Shown here: positions 25,561-33,587 of the stretch, in pieces | Layout: each line of letters starts with the position of its first letter | Numbering within the stretch: position 1 is the stretch's first letter | From: Actinocrispum wychmicini | Lineage (GTDB): Bacteria > Actinomycetota > Actinomycetes > Mycobacteriales > Pseudonocardiaceae | DNA: 64,000 bases | Reading direction: 5' to 3' | Assembly: GCF_004345645.1 (NCBI RefSeq) | Contig: NZ_SLWS01000004.1 | Span: 558,001 to 622,000, forward strand | Program-made: the position numbers and the translations under genes | The notes under the pieces: model-generated | Databases searched by the model: none | What the model was told of the DNA's origin: nothing | The model's input: only the letters and a program-made list of their open reading frames with translations

Positions 25561-25922
25561 GGTGTTCTCATCTCAGCGAAGGAGAACTAACTTACAGAAA
25601 AGATAGTCACCTTGTCTGATCCTGCCGCCCGCCAAGGGGTGGGTGTCAAGCGAGTTCGTGGCTATTCGCCCGTTCGTAGCACAGAGTCGGGGAGATGCTG
25701 TCGATCTGTCGCGGCAGTCGATTCCTCTGGTTTACTTCTGAGTTCACTGGTAACCTGTGGGATTGCCACCGGCGGCGACGCGATCAGGTCCGTGATCGCC
25801 CTGCCCCGCGGTCTTCCGACTGGTGCACCGGGCTTGCGCGCGATTCAGCGCCGCCGGTCCGGAATCCCGTCGCGGGCCTTTTCGGCGAACACAACGACAC
25901 GAACTGAAATCGGGGGTCCCGA
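25561..25922. other. Divergent promoter region of the PKS operon and the sulfur genes
   Basis: A 362-base gap without a convincing gene separates unbL and the cysteine desulfurase. It holds the TAACTTACAGAAA element near unbL and an inverted repeat GGTTTAC (25729-25735)/GTAACC (25750-25755) near the middle. The open frame across it from 25612 runs into the desulfurase in the wrong frame and looks non-coding. Confidence 0.7.
25588..25600. promoter_or_regulatory. TAACTTACAGAAA element (copy 3)
   Basis: This differs from the copies at 11176 and 14303 by one inserted A. It forms an imperfect inverted repeat, CTAACTT (25587-25593) with AAGATAG (25599-25605). It lies at the expected promoter distance from unbL, whose operon carries the PKS. 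Confidence 0.55.
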
Positions 25923-27212
25923 ATGGTCGAACTGGTGGGGACGGCGCCCAGGAATCGTGCCTCGCTGGGCGATTCGGTCCGTTCCGATTTCCCCATACTG
26001 TCGACGACTTTCAGCGGCAATCAGCTCGTCTATCTCGACAACGCGGCCACCAGCCAGAAGCCCCGACGGGTACTCGACGCCCTGGTCGGGTACTACCACC
26101 AGGCCAACGCCAACATCGGGCGCGGCTACTACCAGCTCAGCCATCGCTCGACCGACAGCTACGACCGGGCCAGAAGCGTTGTCCAAGGTGCGCTGAACGC
26201 CGAACACGCCGAGGAGATCGTGTTCGTGCCAGGCACCACCGCCGCGCTCAACCTGCTCGCGGACACGTGGGGCCGTGCGATTGTCGGCGCGGGTGATCAG
26301 GTGGTGGTCACCGGCATGGAACACAACTCGAACCTGTTGCCGTGGCGGCGGCTGTGTGACGCCGCGGCGGCGGAACTCGTCGTCGTCCCGGCGGGACAGG
26401 ACGGCCGGGTACGTGCCGAGGCGTTCGCGGACGCCATGGGGCCGAGGGTCCGGCTGGCCGCGGTCACCCATGTGTCCAATGTGCTCGGTACGGTCAACCC
26501 GGTCAGCGAGATGGCCGCGCACGCCCACCGCGCCGGAGTGCCGATCGTGGTGGACGGCGCCCAGGCCGTGCCGCACCGGCGGGTGGACGTCCGCGAGCTC
26601 GGCGCGGACTTCTACTGCTTCTCCGGGCACAAGGCCTACGGGCCGATGGGGATCGGCGTGCTGTACGGCCGCCGCGACCTGCTGCACCAGCTGCCTCCGT
26701 ACCAAGTCGGTGGCGGCACGGTGAAAGGCGTCAGTACGACGGGCCCGGTCCAGTACGTCCCCGCGCCCGCACGGCTGGAGGCCGGCACGCCGCATGTCGC
26801 GGGCGCCGTCGCGCTGGCCGAGGCGTTCGGCTACTTGTCGGACCTCGGCTGGGAGGCCATCCAAGCCCACGACGAGCTGTTGGTCCGGGCCGCGGTCGAC
26901 GCGATCGGTCGGCTGCCCGGGGCGCGGGTCCTCGGTGATCCGGCAGTGGAGCCGAGCGGGATCGTCTCGTTCGTGGTGGACGGCATCCATCCCTACGACA
27001 TCGGCGGGCACCTCGACGCGCACGGCATCGCCGTTCGCTGTGGAGTGCATTGCGCCAACACGTTCGTGGACACGTTCGGCGTCGTCGGTACCGTGCGTCT
27101 CTCCTTCGGGGTCTACAACACCGAGTCCGAAGTGGACGCCGTCGGGCGGGCACTGCGCACGGTCCAGCCCGGCTCGTGGACCCGTGAGCATCCGAACGAA
27201 CGGTTTCTGTGA
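25923..27212 (+). CDS. SufS-type cysteine desulfurase
   Basis: The 429-residue group II cysteine desulfurase has N-terminal YLDNAATSQKP, H134 (TGMEHNSN), D211 (VVDGAQAVPH), PLP lysine K237 (SGHKAYGPMG) and the persulfide cysteine C377 in GVHCANT. The family releases sulfur from cysteine as an enzyme persulfide. No suf or isc scaffold genes are near, so it is not the housekeeping enzyme; it overlaps a gamma-lyase-type gene by four bases and is divergent from the enediyne PKS operon. Supplying persulfide sulfur to the product is the natural hypothesis. A second cysteine (C373) lies four residues before the catalytic one. The ATG at 25923 follows GGGGG. Confidence 0.93.
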   Translation: MVELVGTAPRNRASLGDSVRSDFPILSTTFSGNQLVYLDNAATSQKPRRVLDALVGYYHQANANIGRGYYQLSHRSTDSYDRARSVVQGALNAEHAEEIVFVPGTTAALNLLADTWGRAIVGAGDQVVVTGMEHNSNLLPWRRLCDAAAAELVVVPAGQDGRVRAEAFADAMGPRVRLAAVTHVSNVLGTVNPVSEMAAHAHRAGVPIVVDGAQAVPHRRVDVRELGADFYCFSGHKAYGPMGIGVLYGRRDLLHQLPPYQVGGGTVKGVSTTGPVQYVPAPARLEAGTPHVAGAVALAEAFGYLSDLGWEAIQAHDELLVRAAVDAIGRLPGARVLGDPAVEPSGIVSFVVDGIHPYDIGGHLDAHGIAVRCGVHCANTFVDTFGVVGTVRLSFGVYNTESEVDAVGRALRTVQPGSWTREHPNERFL

Positions 27213-28423
27213 CCGCCATGCGGTTCGACACCAAACTCGTCCACATCGGACAGGAACCGGACGGTCCGGCGGGTGACGTGACCCCGCCGATTCACGTCGG
27301 CACCACCTACGACCGGTTCGCCCAGGATCCGGTCCGGTACTTCTACGGCAGAGGGGAGAACCCGACCAGGGAGGCGCTGGAGCTGTGCCTCGCGTCGCTG
27401 GAGGACGCCAGGTTCTGCACGGTCTTCTCCTCGGGCCAGGCAGCCGCGACGACCGCGCTGTCCCTGTTGTCGCCCGGACAACGGCTGGTGTGCTGTGATG
27501 ACGTCTACGGCGGCACGCACACCCTGGTGGTCGGTCTGCGCCGTTTCGGTGTGCGGGTCGACCTGGTCGACCTGTCCGACCGCGACCAAGCCCGCGCCGC
27601 ATTGGCCACGGACGTTGACATGGTCTGGGTGGAGACACCCACGAACCCACTGCTCAAGATCGTCGACATCGCCGAGGTGACCCGGCTCGCGCACGCGAAC
27701 GGGGCGGTCGTGGTGGTGGACAACACCTTCGCCAGTCCAGTGCTGCAACGGCCGCTGCGTTGGGGCGCCGACGTGAGCCTGCACAGCACGACCAAGTTCA
27801 TCGCGGGCCACAGCGACGTTCTCGGCGGCGCACTGGTCTACGACCACCCTGCCCTGCACGCCGCCTTCACCGAGCATCGGACTGTCGCGGGCAACGTCCC
27901 AGGCGGTCTCGACTGTTTCCTTGTGCACCGCGGCCTGAAGACTCTTTCCCTGCGGGTGGGGCGGCAGGTGAGCACGGCCCGCGTGCTGGCGGACATGCTT
28001 CGCGGGTCACCCACTGTCCGCGAGGTGCGGTATCCGGGCCTGCCGGACCACCCTGGCCACGACATCGCGGCCAGGCAGATGGCCGCGCCCGGCTCGGTGA
28101 TCAGTTTCCGGTACGCCGGCCCGGTCGAACCGCTGCTCGCGTCGACCACGCTGTTCACGTGCGCGGTGAGCCTGGGCGGGGTGCGGTCGCTGATCGAGTG
28201 CCCCGCCCTGATGACCCACCGCCCGGTGCCCAGGCAGGCCCGGCTGGCCGCGGGCATCACCGACGACCTGATCCGGCTGTCGGTCGGCATCGAGGATCCC
28301 GAGGACCTCGCCGAGGACCTGGGTTCGGCACTGGCCAAGCCAAAGGGTGGTTTTCAGACCACGGAAGACATGGATGATTTTCGTCCTAGTTGTGATCATC
28401 TGATGCACAAGCACCCTTTGTGA
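27209..28423 (+). CDS. Cystathionine/methionine gamma-lyase family enzyme
   Basis: The 404-residue PLP enzyme belongs to the Cys/Met metabolism family. YGRGENPTR binds phosphate, DVYGGT holds the catalytic tyrosine (Y100) and HSTTKFIAGHSD contains PLP lysine K196. It could act as cystathionine gamma-lyase, gamma-synthase or methionine gamma-lyase. The calicheamicin protein CalE6 is a characterised methionine gamma-lyase in an enediyne cluster, which makes formation of methanethiol or a persulfide attractive here. The C-terminus runs about 25 residues past the usual end and includes a cysteine and several histidines. The GTG at 27209 overlaps the desulfurase stop by four bases; an ATG nine bases later is possible. 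Confidence 0.9.
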   Translation: MTAMRFDTKLVHIGQEPDGPAGDVTPPIHVGTTYDRFAQDPVRYFYGRGENPTREALELCLASLEDARFCTVFSSGQAAATTALSLLSPGQRLVCCDDVYGGTHTLVVGLRRFGVRVDLVDLSDRDQARAALATDVDMVWVETPTNPLLKIVDIAEVTRLAHANGAVVVVDNTFASPVLQRPLRWGADVSLHSTTKFIAGHSDVLGGALVYDHPALHAAFTEHRTVAGNVPGGLDCFLVHRGLKTLSLRVGRQVSTARVLADMLRGSPTVREVRYPGLPDHPGHDIAARQMAAPGSVISFRYAGPVEPLLASTTLFTCAVSLGGVRSLIECPALMTHRPVPRQARLAAGITDDLIRLSVGIEDPEDLAEDLGSALAKPKGGFQTTEDMDDFRPSCDHLMHKHPL

Positions 28424-28684
28424 CGACCCCCATTCGCGGTGTCGCATGACCGACACCAATGCAGCCGCGGCTATGACCTCCGTCGGGCTGGCCATCGCGG
28501 TGGATGCGGTGCTGCACGCCGACTCTGGACCCAGCTGACTGCGATGTCGTGGCAGAGTCCCGATGGGTGGCACACCGATCCGGCCGGCGTGGGGAACGAC
28601 TTCGCGGGGCCACGCGCCAGTGTGGACAACGCGATGTCAGATTCCCGCCAGCGTGCCGATAACTCCGCTGACACTGTGGATCTC
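28424..28684 (+). other. Intergenic region after the sulfur genes
   Basis: About 260 bases between the gamma-lyase and the flavin reductase-like gene. It contains one small open frame (28446-28538) and otherwise no recognisable feature. It is likely the right edge of the biosynthetic cluster. Confidence 0.5.
28446..28538 (+). CDS. Small open reading frame, possible gene remnant
   Basis: A 30-residue frame starting MTDTNAAAAMTSVGL is moderately hydrophobic in its middle and ends abruptly. There is no clear ribosome site. It could be the leftover start of a larger gene that was truncated, or chance. I do not recognise it. Confidence 0.2.
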   Translation: MTDTNAAAAMTSVGLAIAVDAVLHADSGPS

Positions 28685-29371
28685 ATGACATCGACTGTCG
28701 ATCCCTTGCACACCGCGATTGAGCCCGGGATCTTGTACTTCGGCACGCCCGTGGTCCTCATCTCCACCGACAACGAGGACGGTTCAGTGAACCTGGCTCC
28801 CATGTCGTCCGCGTTCTGGCTCGGTTGGCGTGCGGTGATCGGGCTGAACGCCCGGTCCAAGACGACCGAGAACCTGGTTCGGGCTCGGGAGTGTGTGTTG
28901 AACCTCCCGTCCGACGCGATGGCGGCGAACGTCGACCGGTTGGCGTTGACCACCGGTTCCGACCCGGTGCCGCCGGTGAAGGTGCAGCGCGGCTACCGGT
29001 TCGAACCGGACAAGTTCGGCGTCGCGGGACTGACTCCGGTCGCGTCCGAGGTCGTCGGGCCGCCTCGGGTCGCCGAGTGTCCCGTCAATCTGGAGGCCGT
29101 TGTCGAGGATGTCCGGTCGCTGGCCGCCGAGGATGACGTTCAGCGCGGGAAAATACTCGTGTTGGAGTTGCGGATCGTGCGGGTTCATGTGCATGACGAC
29201 ATTCGGATGGAGGCGACCAACGACCGCATCGACCCGGACGCCTGGCGTCCGCTGATCATGAGCTTCCAGCAGCTCTACGGCCTGGGGCCGCGGGTGCACC
29301 AGTCGACGCTCGCCCAGGTGCCGGAGCGGCTGTATCGCGGACCGGACATCGAGCGGGCCCGAACACTGTGA
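28685..29371 (+). CDS. Flavin reductase-like FMN-binding split-barrel protein
   Basis: The 228-residue protein has the flavin reductase-like domain: GTPVVLISTDNEDGSVNLAPMSSAFWLG forms the N-terminal FMN-binding part and ENLVRARECVLNLP the next strand-helix. Such proteins supply reduced flavin to partner oxygenases or act as flavoenzymes. The ATG at 28685 is chosen where homology starts; an open frame upstream to 28439 is not convincing. It is just outside the sulfur genes, and whether it serves the cluster P450 or another oxygenase is unclear. It is convergent with the DUF4097 gene. Confidence 0.82.
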   Translation: MTSTVDPLHTAIEPGILYFGTPVVLISTDNEDGSVNLAPMSSAFWLGWRAVIGLNARSKTTENLVRARECVLNLPSDAMAANVDRLALTTGSDPVPPVKVQRGYRFEPDKFGVAGLTPVASEVVGPPRVAECPVNLEAVVEDVRSLAAEDDVQRGKILVLELRIVRVHVHDDIRMEATNDRIDPDAWRPLIMSFQQLYGLGPRVHQSTLAQVPERLYRGPDIERARTL

Positions 29372-29380
29372 GACCGCCGT

Positions 29381-30046
29381 TCAGAGGCTGTGGGCGGTGA
29401 TGTCGCCGTGGGCGGTGGTCGCTGTGATGTCGAGTTCGGTGGTGCCGTTGTTCTTCAGCGAGTTGCTGATGCGGCCGTAGGTGGTGCCGGCGTCCAGGCG
29501 GGCGGAGACGCCGGGAGCGGCGCCGACGGTGATGCCACCGGCCTGGGTCCGTAGCACGACCGTGTCGCGGGTGGCTTCGGTGATGTGGATGTCGCCGCGG
29601 GTGGTGGTGATCTGGGCGGGGCCGTCGAGGTGGCCGACGTGCACGTCGCCGTCTACCGCGGTGAGACGGAGGCTGGCGGCGTGGTCGATGGTGATCTGAC
29701 TGTAGGCGCCGTCGAAGGTGACGTCGCCCAGGCGGCCGACACTGTGCAGTTCGCTGGCGGCGGTCATGGCCTCGACGCGGGAGCCGGCGGGCAGCTGAAC
29801 AGTGACGGCCACGCTTCCGGTCGGGCCGAAGTACTGGTTGCCGGTCGTGTGGGTGTGGATGCGGAGGACGCCGTCGGTGTAGTCGACCGTGGTGTGTTCC
29901 GCTGCTTTCACGTCGCGGTTCTTCGAGGGGTCCGCGGGCTGGATCTCGACCACGGTGTCGGTCCGTTCGGTGGCGACGAGGTGGACGCGGCCGGCGGGGA
30001 CGGTCAGGACGGTGAAGATCGGGGCGGGGGTGTCGAACTTCGGCAT
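29381..30046 (-). CDS. DUF4097 family beta-helix protein
   Basis: The 221-residue protein is made of repeated beta strands with alternating short turns (GDVTFDGAYSQITID, GDVHVGHLDGPAQITTTRGDIHIT), the pattern of DUF4097 putative adhesins, which form a beta-solenoid. There is no signal peptide or membrane segment. In actinomycetes these proteins are common and mostly uncharacterised. The ATG at 30046 follows an AGGGAG site. Confidence 0.8.
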   Translation of the reverse strand: MPKFDTPAPIFTVLTVPAGRVHLVATERTDTVVEIQPADPSKNRDVKAAEHTTVDYTDGVLRIHTHTTGNQYFGPTGSVAVTVQLPAGSRVEAMTAASELHSVGRLGDVTFDGAYSQITIDHAASLRLTAVDGDVHVGHLDGPAQITTTRGDIHITEATRDTVVLRTQAGGITVGAAPGVSARLDAGTTYGRISNSLKNNGTTELDITATTAHGDITAHSL

Positions 30047-30215
30047 GGCGTGCTCCCTGAGGATCTGGTGTGGGTGTGATCGGTGACCTGATCACGGTGA
30101 CTACGATCGCCGGCCGTGCTGACAGCGCACGGCCACCGTGCTGACACGGCCCCTGACACGGCGGCCACAGCGGCAGAGCTGGCGCGAGGTGGATGGGCGC
30201 GGTAGAACGAGAGGT

Positions 30216-31079
30216 ATGTCCGCGCGTGGTGACCCGCATCTCGCGGTGAAGCGTGAGGTGTTGGTGCGGTATCTCGACGCGTGGACGCCGGTCGCGCTGG
30301 GGTCGCGTCGCGGTGCCACGTATGTCGAGTCTGGACACAATGACTTCGTGGCGGACGCGTTTCAGGTCTTCGGTGAGTCCGCTGATCGGCTTGACGGGCA
30401 TCACCTGGAGATGGTGATTGTCGGGGCCCCGGACTCGGTGGTGGGTGAGCCGCCGGCTGGGCTGGTGGTGCGATGGGTTGCTGATCCTGAGGACGTCACG
30501 GTGGTCGGGCCGGCGCTGGTGCATCTGGATGTTGTCGAGGGCGGCGGGCTTGCCGAGGCGGACGGATGGCGGCTGGTCACGTCGCTGGCCCAGGGCAAGG
30601 CGCGGGAAGTGCTGCTCACGTTGGCCACAGCGGGGCCTGATTACCGTGGGCGACTGCGCGCGATGGGGTTGGGGTGTTCGGTCGCCGTTGAGTTGGTCGC
30701 CGATGACGGCCGGGCACAGTTGCTGGTCTTCGCCACCGGGGACAGCAAGCACCTGGCGATCTTCAAGAACGAGCTGTGGGCGGCGGACGAGTTCGCGGGG
30801 ATCCGCTACCGCGATCCGGGCGATGCCGAGCAGACCCTGGTCGACATCTCGCTGACGCCGCAGCTCCTGCCGTTGCGCCGGGTGTTGCTGGCGGAACTGG
30901 CGCGGCGGGGCAGTTGTCCGGTCGCTGAGCTGCAGCAGTACACACTGCTTGAGACGATCTACCGCCCTGCTGACGCCGTCGGGGCGTTGACCGCGGACGC
31001 GTCGGCGGGTGCCATCACCCGTGAGCCGCCGAAGGGCCGGCTGACTCCGCGTACCGTTGTGGCCCACCGCGAAGGCTGA
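30216..31079 (+). CDS. Hypothetical protein
   Basis: The 287-residue protein starts at the ATG at 30216, which has a GAGAGGT site; upstream frame to 30138 is not needed. The start KREVLVRYLDAWTPVAL recalls the opening of three-Cys-motif partner (TcmP) proteins, but the rest of that family's motifs are absent, so I do not assign it. A C-terminal helical part (LLPLRRVLLAELARRG) could be a small winged helix. No signal peptide or transmembrane segment is seen. It is convergent with the two-component system at 31083. Confidence 0.6.
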   Translation: MSARGDPHLAVKREVLVRYLDAWTPVALGSRRGATYVESGHNDFVADAFQVFGESADRLDGHHLEMVIVGAPDSVVGEPPAGLVVRWVADPEDVTVVGPALVHLDVVEGGGLAEADGWRLVTSLAQGKAREVLLTLATAGPDYRGRLRAMGLGCSVAVELVADDGRAQLLVFATGDSKHLAIFKNELWAADEFAGIRYRDPGDAEQTLVDISLTPQLLPLRRVLLAELARRGSCPVAELQQYTLLETIYRPADAVGALTADASAGAITREPPKGRLTPRTVVAHREG

Positions 31080-31082
31080 CGG

Positions 31083-31739
31083 TCATCGGGTGGCGTAGCC
31101 GGCTTCCCAGGCCCAGGCGGCGATCCCGACCCGGTTGCGCGCGCCGAGCTTGCGCTGGGCGCTGGCGATGTGGGTCTTGACCGTGCCGGTGCCGATGAAC
31201 AGCTCGGCGGCGATCTCCGGGTTCGTCTTGCCCAGCGCGACGAGCCGCACGACGTCGGTCTCCCGGCTGGTCAGCGGCTCGGCGGCCACCGGGCCTGGAT
31301 GCGGGCCGGTCAGGTGCTGCAGGAGCCGCACGGTGAGGGACGGGCTGATCAGCGTGTCGCCGGCCATCGCCGCGCGGATGGCCTCGACCAGCAAGGTCGG
31401 GCCGGCCCGCTTGAGCAGGAAGCCGCAGGCCCCGTGGCGGAACGCGGTCCGCACGTAGTCGTCGAGGTCGAAGGTGGTGACCACGATGACCCGGGTCGGG
31501 TCCTGGACGTCCGCGCCGGCCAGCAGGCGGGTCACTTCCAGCCCGTCCAGGCGGGGCATTCGGATGTCGGCCAGTACCACGTCCGGGCGCAGCTCCCTGG
31601 CCAGGTCGACCGCGGCCACGCCGTCCGCGGTCTCGGCGACCACCCGCATGTCCGGCTGGGCGTTGAGGATCAGCCGGAAGCCGCTGCGGATGTCGGCCTG
31701 GTCGTCGGCGATCAGGATGCGGATGGGCGCGTCGGTCAT
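31083..31739 (-). CDS. NarL/FixJ-family response regulator
   Basis: The 218-residue protein has an N-terminal receiver domain (phosphoacceptor D58 in VVLADIRMP, acidic pocket ADDQ) and a C-terminal LuxR-type helix-turn-helix (LTSRETDVVRLVALGKTNPEIA, then TVKTHIASAQRKLGARN). Its ATG overlaps the stop of the histidine kinase by four bases, so they form a two-component pair. The target may be the neighbouring secreted protein or MMPL gene. Confidence 0.94.
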   Translation of the reverse strand: MTDAPIRILIADDQADIRSGFRLILNAQPDMRVVAETADGVAAVDLARELRPDVVLADIRMPRLDGLEVTRLLAGADVQDPTRVIVVTTFDLDDYVRTAFRHGACGFLLKRAGPTLLVEAIRAAMAGDTLISPSLTVRLLQHLTGPHPGPVAAEPLTSRETDVVRLVALGKTNPEIAAELFIGTGTVKTHIASAQRKLGARNRVGIAAWAWEAGYATR

Positions 31740-32851
31740 GGCGCTCCGGTGTCCGGTGGCAGCGGCAGGGCGGCGACGACCCGCCAGCCGGCCGGCCCAC
31801 ACGGGCCGGCGTGCAGGGTGCCGCCCAGCGCCTCGACCCGTTCGGCCAGGCCAAGCAGGCCGAGGCCACCGTGCCGGTGCAGGCCGGGCGACAGTCCCGG
31901 GCGGCGCGGGGCGCCGGCGGCGTTGTTCGTGACAGCGACGACCAGCGTCGGACCGAGGGGCGACTCGGCGGCACGTCGGGTGAGGCTGACTTCGACCCGG
32001 GACTCGGCCGGTGCGTGCCGCCGCACGTTGGTCAGCGACTCCGTCACGACCCGGTAGGCCGTGGCCGCGATCTCGCCGGGTGCTGTGACGTCGTCGATGT
32101 CGACGTGGACGTTCGCGGTGCCTTCGGCGGCGAACCGGTCCAGCAGCGGTACCAGATCGTCCAGAGTGGACCGGGCCGGCGGGCCGAGGGCCGCGTTCTC
32201 CGGCCCGGTGCGCAGCATCGCCACCGCGCGGTCCATCGCGGCCAACGCGCGCTGGCCGCCTTGTTCGATGCGGTCGAGGGTTTCCAGGAGCTGCGCGGGC
32301 TGGCCGGCGACGATGCGGGCGGCCTGGGCCTGCACCACCATGCCGCTGACGTCATGGGCGACGAAGTCGTGCAGGTCCCGGGCCAGTTCGAGGCGTTCGG
32401 CCCGGCGTTTGGCCGCGACCGACTGAGCCCACCGGACGTCCACCGAGCGCAGGTGCACACCGACCCCGACCGCGAGGATCCCGCCGAGGAACCAATAGGC
32501 CAGGACCAGCAGTGCCCGGGTGACTGTGGCCGGCTCGACGATCCTGATCATCACGCCGGTCAGCGCCAGGCTGGCGACGACGAGCGCGGCCACAGCCGGC
32601 CACAGGGCGCACCACCGCGCCACGCGGTTCATCAACAGCAGCAGCGTCGCGGTTTCGAGCAGGCCGAACACAGCTCCGGCGGCGGTCAGCCCACCCCAGG
32701 CCTGCGCCGCGAACGTCGCGCCGATGGAGACCAGCGCCACCACGCCGGTCGCCGCGGCCAGCAAGTTCCGTCGCCTGAACCCGAGGACGAGAACGGCGGT
32801 GGGGACGGCGAAAGCCCCGGGAACGAAGTAGAACAGCGCGCCCCCCGACAT
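31736..32851 (-). CDS. NarL-type sensor histidine kinase
   Basis: The 371-residue kinase has an N-terminal half with about five to six membrane segments (residues 5-135) and no clear extracytoplasmic domain, then a HisKA_3 dimerisation domain with phosphoacceptor H161 in ARDLHDFVAHDVSG and an ATPase domain with GGLGLLGLAERVEALGG. It is paired with the response regulator at 31083. The ATG at 32851 is preferred. A perfect inverted repeat at 32886-32903 lies just upstream. Confidence 0.92.
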   Translation of the reverse strand: MSGGALFYFVPGAFAVPTAVLVLGFRRRNLLAAATGVVALVSIGATFAAQAWGGLTAAGAVFGLLETATLLLLMNRVARWCALWPAVAALVVASLALTGVMIRIVEPATVTRALLVLAYWFLGGILAVGVGVHLRSVDVRWAQSVAAKRRAERLELARDLHDFVAHDVSGMVVQAQAARIVAGQPAQLLETLDRIEQGGQRALAAMDRAVAMLRTGPENAALGPPARSTLDDLVPLLDRFAAEGTANVHVDIDDVTAPGEIAATAYRVVTESLTNVRRHAPAESRVEVSLTRRAAESPLGPTLVVAVTNNAAGAPRRPGLSPGLHRHGGLGLLGLAERVEALGGTLHAGPCGPAGWRVVAALPLPPDTGAP

Positions 32852-32885
32852 GCCGCAACGGTACTCCTCGTGCCCGCCGCCGAGG

Positions 32886-32903
32886 CTCTGCCGTTCGGCA
32901 GAG
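32886..32903. promoter_or_regulatory. Perfect inverted repeat in the divergent kinase/SgcJ-like promoter region
   Basis: CTCTGCCG-TT-CGGCAGAG lies between the kinase gene (start 32851) and the secreted SgcJ-like gene (start 33009). It is symmetric over 18 bases and could be the operator of the response regulator or a hairpin in the kinase leader. Confidence 0.5.
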
Positions 32904-33008
32904 ACCGCGGCGTCTTCGCTCGCACAACCTGCCAGGTGGCAGATGGCGAACACGGCCGCACGGCGGCGAAAGTTACCAGCGAACGGACATACTGGAGGGA
33001 GAAACGGC

Positions 33009-33587
33009 ATGCGGTTGCGGAAATCGGGCGGGTCGCACTGGCGGGTGGTTGCCGCCGCGGCAGCGGTGTTGCTCAGTACGGGTGTCGCCGTGGCGAACGC
33101 GGCAACACCACGAACCGAGCAGGAATCCCAGGCGGACCAACACAGGCGCGACCGGGAGGAGTTGCGGCAGCTGCTGCAGAAGCAGAACGACGCCTGGGCA
33201 AGGAACGACGGGCACGCGCTCGCCGCCGTGTTCACCGAGAACGGCGTGCACGTCGCGTTCGACGGCACGTTGTCGAACGGTCGAGCGCAGATCGATCGAA
33301 ACTTCACGTTGTGGTTCGACAAGTACATGAAGGGCACCCGCCTTTCGCCCGACCCGGTGGCGCCACTGACGAACGTTCGATTCGTCGGGCCTGGGGTGGC
33401 TGTCATGATCGTGGGCGACAACTGTGTGCTGTGGCCAGGTGAGACGGCATGCCACCCGGAGGCCCTGTCCCGCCAGACCTATGTGGCAGTCCGGGAGAAC
33501 GGTCGCTGGAAGCTCTCATCCTTTCAGAACACCCGAATCCGCAACCTGCTCCCGGTCCCCGGCGGCGTAGCGGCTCCCGTGTCCTGA
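33009..33587 (+). CDS. Secreted SgcJ/EcaC-family (NTF2-like) protein
   Basis: The 192-residue protein has a signal peptide (positive MRLRKSGG, hydrophobic VVAAAAAVLLSTGVA, cleavage near AVANA-AT) followed by a SnoaL-like domain of the SgcJ/EcaC type: LQKQNDAWARNDGHALAAVF, then VRFVGPGVAVMI and RQTYVAVRENGRWKL. SgcJ itself belongs to the C-1027 enediyne pathway, but this protein is exported and lies outside the cassette next to a two-component system, so a pathway role is unlikely. GGAGGG precedes the ATG. The last 72 bases overlap the convergent MMPL gene. Confidence 0.87.
   Translation: MRLRKSGGSHWRVVAAAAAVLLSTGVAVANAATPRTEQESQADQHRRDREELRQLLQKQNDAWARNDGHALAAVFTENGVHVAFDGTLSNGRAQIDRNFTLWFDKYMKGTRLSPDPVAPLTNVRFVGPGVAVMIVGDNCVLWPGETACHPEALSRQTYVAVRENGRWKLSSFQNTRIRNLLPVPGGVAAPVS

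Noticed and set aside
25612-26196. A 194-codon frame leading into the cysteine desulfurase
   Set aside because: It overlaps the desulfurase in another frame, is compositionally odd and has no ribosome site.
30216-31079. Three-Cys-motif partner (TcmP) assignment
   Set aside because: Only the first 15 residues resemble that family; the conserved glycine-rich and aspartate motifs are missing.
33009-33587. Treating the SgcJ-like protein as part of the enediyne pathway
   Set aside because: It has a signal peptide, is 5 kb beyond the sulfur genes and is paired with a two-component system.
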